Shown one piece after another: positions 56,491 to 64,000 of a DNA stretch of 64,000 nucleotides. Position numbers and translations under genes: made by a program. The stretch is taken from contig OU862919.1 of the NCBI GenBank assembly GCA_917880885.1, positions 51,373,058 to 51,437,057 of the forward strand, given 5' to 3'. Numbering within the stretch: position 1 is the stretch's first letter; each line of letters opens with the position of its first letter. The notes below the pieces were generated by a model. That model made no database searches. It was not told the origin of the DNA and was given only the letters and a program-made list of their open reading frames with translations. Origin of the DNA: Limnephilus marmoratus (Eukaryota; Arthropoda; Insecta; Trichoptera; Limnephilidae).

Positions 56491-57912
56491 CGTCACTATT
56501 ACTAAGAGGAAATATGTCATTTTTAAATCAAATTTTAGACATTTTGACTCTTTTCCACATAAAAAATATAAATTGATTTCGAAAAATTATTTTTTTATCT
56601 AGCAAAGCTATGTTTTATATTTTGAGAAAAAAATGTTTATTTTTTGTATAATAAGGTTATACCGTAGGTCGTTGGCAGATTTGTGAAATTTTCACGCTAA
56701 ATTTTGTAATATAAAATCCACATTTCAAATCATATAATCATGCAGTAAAATAAATAAATAAATTATCTGGGAAAGCTATGTTTCAGAATTTTAATTTTAG
56801 TTTAAGTAAAATCATTAAAAAAAGATCTTTTGTGACGAAAATACTTCAGTTTGTCTATTTATTTATGGTCTTAAGAGCGTTTAACCAGCCAGCGGACGAA
56901 AATCCACATTTCGTCGAAAATTGTTCTTCCGATCGTGCAGGGCGGTTACAATGAGAAAGATTGATTATTCTCCGTACCAGCTTTTTTAAATTATAACTCA
57001 ATATCGAATTTATTTCAATCCAAATTAGCTTTAATTTATACCTTCATCCAAAAATGCTGAAAGGCGTGATGATAAAACTATTAAAATAGTGTACTTTTTG
57101 TAGTTATTTTTTTATTATAAGTATTTATCATTTTTCAATAATGTCTAAATTTAATAAGAATGTTAAAAAAATCTGAAATATATTAGTTTGTAAGTGCGCA
57201 AATAAATACACAAATGGGCCAATTTTCGTCAAGAAACACATGTACGTACATATTTTTTAATGATTTTATTGAAACTAAAATTAAAATTCTAATACATAAC
57301 TTTGCTAGATAATGTATTGATTTATTTTACTGCATGATTACATTATTTGAAATGGGTGTGGTATAATACAAAAACTTTTTTGAAAATTTAACAAATCTGC
57401 CAACGACCTATGGAATAACCTTATTATACTAAAAATTAAAAAAAATTCTAAAAATTTATTACATAACTATGCTAGATAAAAGAACAATCTTTTGAAATCC
57501 ATTTATAATTTTTTGTGGAAAAGAGTCAATACGTCTAAAAACTTTTTTGAAAATGACGTATTTCCGGCTTTCTCTGGTAATGCCCTCTTAAAAACTAATA
57601 CATTGAAGTTTTTTACATTCTTATTTTGCTTAGACATTATTGAATACTTATAAATACCTATGATCAAAAAATAATTACAAAAAGTACATTATTTTAATAG
57701 TTATCATCACGCCTTTCAGCATTTTTCGATGTAGGTATATATTAAAACAAATTTTGAATGAAATAAAATTAATATTGAGTTATACAAATTTAAAAAAAGC
57801 TGGTACGGAGAATAATTAATATTTCTCATTGAAACCGCTCTGTATGATCGTATGAACATCTTTCGACGAAATTTGGATTCTCTGCCGCTGGCTGGTTAAA
57901 GGCCCGTAAGAC
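56491..57912. repeat. Two interlocked inverted repeats (X Y X' Y')
   Basis: X is 56491-56843 and X' is 57220-57580. Y is 56868-57194 and Y' is 57587-57912. Each primed copy is the reverse complement of its partner. Anchors: 'gtaggtcgttggcagatttg' in X against 'caaatctgccaacgaccta' in X'; 'taaccagccagcgg' in Y against 'ccgctggctggtta' in Y'; 'aatgctgaaaggcgtgatga' in Y against 'tcatcacgcctttcagcatt' in Y'. X also has an internal direct repeat around 'atct.g.aaagctatgtt'. No coding frame of note. Confidence 0.85.
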
Positions 57913-59885
57913 TGTTAAAAGTGCAATAGTAAGTAGTTTTGTATTTATATATTTTAAAGAGATTTATTATTTAAATGTTGCTTGTTTCAGATGATCTTTT
58001 GCGTAGCGAAGAAGGCAGCCCTAGCTTGATAAATATGTATACATATTTGTAAAAAGTATAATATCCCTCGTGACTTTTCATAATCACAATACAAAATAAA
58101 AATATGTTTATATTGTGATAAATATATTTTTAGAATTTTGAGAATACTTTATTGAAATTAGAATACAACGATCCATAATAATATCTTTTGCTTTGGTCAG
58201 CTAATTGAAAAATATGTAATTCACGCAATTCATAATAAATTTCATCGGAAAACTTTAAAAATAGTACCTACATATAGCTTAAATACTTATGTTCTTTTTC
58301 TCAAGTTTGTCGACTGTTTAACCACCCAGGCTCTAGAATTTTAAAATTGACTTCTAAATTATGACCCACGGTCCTTTATAAAGTAGATTATAAAAACAAT
58401 ACCACCAACAGACAAAGTTTTTTACTTAGGGTCAAGTCAAGTTTTTAAAGCCAAAGCCAATGAAATAAAGAAAACTCGCATTTTATCCTACTTAAATATT
58501 GAACATGAAGTGTGTCCAAATAAACTTAACATTAAAAACAAGTTTAAAATATAATAGGTATAAATTACGAAACAAAAAATTGGGACCCCTCTATCTGTTG
58601 ATAATTCTAAATATCACTGTATTTGCTTGTATATAAACAGAAGGGATTCTTCTCTTTTATTTTTTCCTCTGCTATTAATTGTGTATGTTATTTTTACCTA
58701 TCTTCTTATACATATATTACCTACTTATTTTGCCATGTAGAGGGTCGTTTTAGGGAAAGGAAGAAAAGGAAATTCTGGTGGGTCAGTGTGTCCAAGAGTA
58801 ACGACCACAATTAATTATCCAATACTAGAAACAATATGGCAGTAGAGCATCCGTTCGTTTTCACGTAAGCACATTAATACCAAATAACTTCTGAGAATTA
58901 AGGCCTTTAAACCTATAGCAATTATTTTTTTCACAATATTCAAACTCGACTTGTCTTCTTCATGAGTCGATCGCTGCCTCCCATCTTGTATCTCGTATGT
59001 AAATACGTCCAACAATAATTCCGTTAAATCGCATCAACTGCCATCTGTGTATGTAAATCAGAAATGAGCTCCGTGGCATTTGATACGTGTATTGAGCGGG
59101 CGATACAACGTCAGGCAGCGCTAACAAGTTTTTTATATCGGCCATACGAGCCGACTGACTGCCGACTGCCGACTTATTGCCTCGGAGTGGCTAGCAGCTA
59201 GCAGCTAGTCGCTAGTCGCTACCGAGCGCTGGTTGGGCCCGCGGGCAAATAATAAATTTAAGGGCCCATAAAAAGTCAAAATGCCCCTGAACAGGTAGTA
59301 TGGCGCTACCAACGTGATACTGTTACCAGTTAATTTTTTTTTAATATTGGATGAAGATCTACGTTTTAATTCGTTAATTTTACTTACCGGCTTCGCTCAA
59401 GTTTTGCGGTGGACTTTAAATTCGTATTGTATTCATTTTAAATTTAATTTTTTTATAACATTTAATATATTGTGTAATATGTAATATTATAAAAGATTTT
59501 TAATTACAGGTGGTTCTTAAAGCTAACTTTTTAACAGAATAAGAGAAATAAATTTTAGTATTTGAGTTGGGTAGTAGCGCCATTATTGTTTTAATAATAT
59601 GAAATAAAAAAAGTATTTATATTTTAAGCAATGTTAGTAACTATAGGATTTTTATATTGATTTGATTCAAAGCACTATTACCTATGCCTTAGTATCCATT
59701 GATTGTAAGCATGTTATCTTATGTATAAAGATCCCATTGAGTGTGTTTATATGTCTATCTATCTACGTGTATGTTATACCTATTTGTCTATGTATTGTAT
59801 GCCTTTATATTGTAGTCATTTAAAATGTTATACTTCTATATCTATTTTCCATATTGTGGTTTCTCATTATATGTGTGTTTTAGTG
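57913..59885. other. Mostly unrecognised; repeat C scrap and a short repeat cluster
   Basis: 58736-58812 carries a repeat C scrap ('gtcagtgtgtccaagagta'). 59155-59225 has short direct repeats 'actgccg' and 'agctagc'/'agtcgct'. The rest is AT-rich with no supported gene. Confidence 0.4.
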
Positions 59886-59999
59886 TTCAATATATTTAAT
59901 AAACTACCAATGACAGCTAAAAATAATAACGTTTTTACTGCTAAAACCAAATATAATATAAGGAAATGGCTATTCGATACTGATCATTTATATTGATGT
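59886..59999 (+). pseudogene. LINE C-terminal scrap
   Basis: The frame ending at 59996 reads FNIFNKLPMTAKN and closes RKWLFDTDHLY, like the 'N-LP' region and extreme C-terminus of jockey/CR1-like LINE proteins. The upstream part of the frame does not look conserved. Confidence 0.5.
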
Positions 60000-60830
60000 C
60001 TTACCAAAGCCCTTGTTTTCCTAGTTGGAATTCACATTCTAAGGAAATGGAAAATCATTATAAAATTATATAAGATATCTACTTGTTGATTATATTAATT
60101 TTAGTTCATATTACATTCATTTGTACTTGTTTATTATATAAGGCTTACACCACTATTTACATATTTACATTTACACTATTTTGTTATTTTACCAATGTAT
60201 CTTATTGTTATTTTATCGTCAACATTACACATAGGTACATACATATGCACCGTTTGAAAACGTTGTCATAATACATAAAATATTGTCATTATGTACCTGC
60301 TAACAAATTATATAAGTAGTTTTAATGTTAATGAACAAAATAAAAAAATATTTGGCGTCAGACCAACAGCGTCGCTGTAAGAACCACACTGGCATTAACA
60401 AACTTGCAGCGATAGGTACAATCAATGCTGATGTTATTTATTGTTTTAATAAGCAACAAATTACACCGCATTACAAAACGTATTATCGAGCGATTATTGT
60501 GATTTCGTTGGTGGAATAATTACATGATTATGAAAATCGATCAGAACGTAATAACCTAGATTAAGCAGACCTATAAATCACCGGGCGGTCATTCATTATT
60601 TTTTCTCTTTGTAAATACCACGGTTTCATACAAAAATGTTGTAGGGTAACACACGGATGAGGTAGGCACCGTCCTTTTTTTATCGCATCCTTAAAATTAT
60701 CGGAAACGATTATGTTTATAACTAGAATTAAGTCCCGAAGTTTCTCGTGGTAAATTTGTAATTATATTAATAATAAATCAATAATTTACAAAAAGCATCT
60801 CTGATTCGCTTTATTTAATTTTTTTTACAT
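60000..60830. other. No recognised feature
   Basis: AT-rich sequence. No supported gene or repeat end. Confidence 0.4.
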
Positions 60831-61020
60831 TAACTTCACACAACATACCGTGAGGAATATAATTTCTCTCATCTTTGGGGATGCTGTCTTTTTGTAGAGA
60901 GGAAAGAGTGGAGATATCCGAGTTGTAGGCTTGAGGAAACACAGAAGCCGGCAAATTGTTCCACAACCGAGTTATTGAACTCAAAAACGAATCTTGGAAC
61001 TGACTCATTCTCGTGAGACA
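60831..61020 (-). pseudogene. LINE C-terminus joined to a repeat C tail
   Basis: The minus frame reads FLSSITRLWNNLPASVFP, the common 'R-WN-LP--VFP' ending of LINE reverse transcriptases. It is followed directly by the repeat C 3' end ('cagcatccccaaagatgag', then 'tgtgaagttaatgtaaaaa'). This links repeat C to the 3' end of a LINE. Confidence 0.7.
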
Positions 61021-61135
61021 AATATGTCAACCGTGTACAAATTTTGAGCTTTATAATAATTTATATCCATTTTTCGTTATTTTAAAGGGAAACATATTTC
61101 TTATAAATAAAATCCCAACCTTATTTTTTGGAGTG

Positions 61136-61310
61136 CCAGTGAGACTATGGTATCCCCAATTGGGGTAAGTTGTGCCGCAGATATACTAAACATTGCTTTA
61201 AATAAATAACTTGAAATAATACAAACTTATCAAATAAAGTGCCGGGTTTTAAACCTGCGACCGTCGGATTGCTAGTCGAGAATATTACCCCTCGACCACG
61301 GAAGCCGAGA
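61136..61310 (-). repeat. SINE-A copy 7, internally deleted
   Basis: 'gccagtgagactatggtatc' and 'cccaattggggtaagttgtg' jump directly to 'gccgcagatatactaaacat' and a decayed tRNA-like head at 61235-61310. Confidence 0.75.
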
Positions 61311-61499
61311 CCTATAACAAGACTTACAATTAATGACTAAAATCTTTATAAAGGTATTTCAAAAATAAAATAATACGTTAACTTTTTACATGAATTCAAA
61401 CTTACGAATAACTTTGCACCAGTCAATAAACGAATGAGGTGTTTTTCTTTAAAAAGTGTGTTTTTCATGATAGTTTAACAGCTACGTAGGTTCGAGTAA

Positions 61500-62550
61500 T
61501 TAAACACTAATTTATATTATGCTGATGACACGGTACTGTTAATAAAAGGTCAAACATGGGAACTAGTTAACGAAATGGCAAATGAAGATATTAATATCTT
61601 AAAATCATGGTTTGATGGTAACTTACTCACACTTAATGCTAAAAAAACAACATGTCTTATTTTCCTTGCAGAAAATATCTGATCCTAAAGTTAATATTGT
61701 AATCCATGACGAAAAATGTGATCATGTAAACTGTAAACAACATAATCCTATTTGTACTGTAATTAACTCTTCCTCCGAAATTAAATATCTCGGTGTGATC
61801 ATTGATCAAAACCTGAAATGGAATAATCACATTTCAGAGCTAGTGAAGAGAATGAGGAAATGTATATGTTAGGTTAAGAAATATTTTAAATGTAAAAATA
61901 ATGAAAAATGTGTACTATACCCTTGTTCATTCTTTACTCATCTACGGAATTATAGGTTGGGGAGGATCTTACAAAAAAACCTAAACTCAGTAAAAGTCAC
62001 GCAAAGAATTATCATTAAAGTAATATTAAAAAAAAAATCTACCTTCTCAACTGAATCACTTTTTAAATTGTTTCCAGTACCAAATGTTGATGAAATTTTC
62101 AAACAAGCTTCCATTATAAAAATGTGTAAAGAAAAAAATAACACAGAATATCAAGAATTTTACAAATTAATGAGAAATGGAAACCAATTTATAACACCTC
62201 ATTTTAAAACTACTTAAATGCAAAATCATTATATTTTCTAAGCCATAAAAAACTATAATAACCTCCCTTCTGAATTGCGCTGCATCATCAACCAATCAGA
62301 ACAAATAAATAAAATAAAACAATTTTTCAAAAAAACTTACAATAAAAAGTAAATATTTTATAGAAAACAGATTATAACTTACAACTCAAGTAAGAATCGT
62401 GGCTCCCTTATCAGGCACAAGAGCCCCTCTTTTCTGATAAGGTATACATGACCAGAAACGACCTCTAATTTAATATTTTGTAAAATATATGTGTATATTA
62501 TGTAACTCATATTTTTTTATATTACAATAAAAAAAAAATTTAAAAAAAAA
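61500..62550 (+). pseudogene. LINE (jockey/CR1-like) RT-to-end fragment with 3' UTR
   Basis: The plus strand reads LYYADDTVLLIKGQTWE with the RT catalytic YADD, then ILKSWFDGNLLTLNAKKT, a frame change, EIKYLGVIIDQNLKWNNHI, another change, VTQRIIIKVILKK and a closing 'NLPSELRC' segment near 62265. A 3' UTR ends in A-runs near 62550. The same 3' UTR is at 35880-36700. The upstream half of the RT and the endonuclease are absent, so it is 5'-truncated and broken. Confidence 0.85.
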
Positions 62551-62564
62551 TTGTTTTTCCTGTA

Positions 62565-62720
62565 TTTTATTTTATTTATTTTAGAGAAAGTTAACAGCAA
62601 GTCAGAGATTACATAATAATATAATAATAAGGTAGTTAATTATGCCAATTATGAACTTTCCACTGATGATAGTGAATGATGTTACGTTATAAGGGTTTGC
62701 GGGGAGGGTAGTGTAATCCC
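62565..62720. repeat. Repeat L copy 2, uninterrupted
   Basis: 'tttattttagagaaagttaa' and 'cagcaagtcagagattac' run together here. At 48.5 kb the same sequence is split by a LINE. Family unknown. Confidence 0.75.
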
Positions 62721-62977
62721 ACACCTCACAAAATATATAGATATATAAGAATGTTTAGAACAGGGAAAATAAATATGTTAAAATAGTAAACAATAATATG
62801 TCAAATAATTTGCGAAATCTAAAATAATTGTAATTTTGTAATAATATAGGTAATAGAGTTTCAAGAAATATAATCATAAATATTATTATCTCATTCTATT
62901 TACATCCAAGAACTAATTTAAAATCATTACAAATCATTTCCTGAATAGCAAGGTAAATTTATTAATAACGTATATAA

Positions 62978-63205
62978 CGTATATTTTGAAGTCCCTGCTG
63001 AACTCAAGACCAACAGGGCGAAGGAGCCTGTGAAGACCAAGTTTAAGATGGAGCGACAACGTCCTCAAAGATATATTCACCTGGGAGATTGTAAACTGGA
63101 GAGAGCTGGCACAAAACCGTGATGAGTGGAGGAAGACTCTTGAGGAGGCCAAGACCCACCAGGGGTTGTAGAGCCAAGGGTGATGATGATGATGATATAA
63201 TTTAT
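62978..63205 (+). pseudogene. LINE C-terminal tail (as at 40866, reverse)
   Basis: 'ctgaactcaagaccaacagg', 'agatggagcgacaacgtcct', 'ggaggaagactcttgagga' and a final 'gatgatgatgatgat' match the complement of 40866-41115. Frameshifted, non-functional. Confidence 0.8.
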
Positions 63206-63374
63206 ATATTGCTTTCTTACAATGATTTATTGACAGTTTCCTTTGAAAAAACTACAAAAACGGTTAACACATTTTCTTTCAACCCAAATTTTTCAAATTG
63301 CATTTATTTTTGGTAGGTAAAACTCTCATAAGACTCATACGAAACAGGGTATTGAAGCTAATCAATAATATAAT

Positions 63375-64000
63375 ATAATCATCATTGGAACTGTATACAT
63401 ACCACCAAACTCCGACATCCAAACCTACAAGAAACATTGCGAAGACATCGAATTTCTTATGTCAAAAAATCCTACATCAAAAATAATTATTGTCGGCGAT
63501 TATAATCTTCCCAATTTAAAATGGAACTCTAGTGACAATTGTTACATTACTAACGAAAGTTCTAACGACCCAGCACGTGAAGTTATAGATATGATAAACT
63601 ATTTAAATTTGCATCAGCATAATTTTGTACCTAATATATGTGATCGCCTTCTAGATCTTGCCCTTTCAAACAGCTCTAAATTGTGTGTTGAAATGTCAGA
63701 CGATCAGCTCGTTCCGGCGGATAATTATCATCCCCCCTTACACATTACAGTAAATATGTACACGAACAATCCACCACTGAAACAAACAACACTCAACTTC
63801 AAAAACGCTGATTACGATTCTATTAACTACCAACTCACTAATACACTATTGGACTTTCTTGACCACTAACAGTGATATAGAACAAATACTAGAGAAACTC
63901 TATGAAACATTTTCTGAAAATATAAAATCTCATGTCCCCTCGTATACACCAAAACACAGAACATATCCAATTTGGTTCTCCACAGATCTTATACTCTCAC
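63375..64000 (+). pseudogene. LINE endonuclease domain (jockey-like), runs off window
   Basis: The frame reads IGTVYIPPNSDIQTYKKH, IIIVGDYNLPNLKW (catalytic GDYN-LP), LDLALSNSS (D-ALSN) and DNYHPPLHI (D-YHPPL, with the catalytic His). These are conserved motifs of the apurinic-type endonuclease that nicks target DNA for LINE insertion. A one-base shift near 63865 moves the frame, then coding resembles the linker toward the RT. The start of the domain is missing. It follows the tail at 62978 by about 170 bp. Confidence 0.85.

Overview
The window looks like a stretch of insect nuclear genome. It is AT-rich, has no bacterial gene organisation, and is filled with decayed transposable elements typical of insects: Ty1/copia, non-LTR retrotransposons (LINEs), mariner, hAT, piggyBac- and Harbinger-like miniature elements, and tRNA-derived SINEs. 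Several protein remnants resemble families common in hemipteran genomes, but the order is a guess. I found no intact host protein gene. Two weak host-gene hints are a start codon joined to a perfect splice donor near 9392 and a GC-rich candidate last exon near 19950-20138.

Layout. 0-6 kb: a SINE fragment, a hairpin-repeat half and a complete but dead copia element (LTRs near 1338-1485 and 5813-5960). 6-20 kb: mostly unannotated AT-rich sequence with a hAT zinc-finger remnant (7832-8185), two copies of a repeat with a tRNA-like segment in its middle (10328, 15741), pyrimidine-rich retroposons (12025, 16985) and a LINE remnant (18978). 20-30 kb: Harbinger-like and mariner-like miniature elements, several LINE ends, and a three-deep nest of insertions at 23786-24570. 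30-41 kb: several copies of a LINE-tail repeat (repeat C), a mariner pseudogene, a hAT element with an 8-bp target duplication inside a LINE tail, and a hairpin retroposon inside a SINE. 41-56 kb: minisatellites, a 953-bp mariner with both ends, a foldback next to it, two nearly identical full-length SINEs, and a TTAA-flanked miniature element split by one of them. 56.5-57.9 kb: an unusual arrangement of two interlocked inverted repeats (X Y X' Y'). 58-64 kb: LINE fragments, ending in an endonuclease domain that runs off the window.

Family names used here are local. SINE-A is a SINE of about 420 bp with a tRNA-like head and poly(A) tail. SINE-B is a repeat with a central tRNA-like cloverleaf. 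SINE-G has a Ser-like tRNA head. FB-1, FB-2 and FB-3 are foldback or hairpin repeats. Repeat C is a SINE/LINE-tail repeat. Repeats D, I, J and L are dispersed repeats. The nesting gives a relative order: FB-2 and the TTAA element are oldest, SINE-A came later, and FB-1 is youngest, since it sits in both FB-2 and SINE-A and has perfect arms. All homology and domain calls were made by eye, without any database search.
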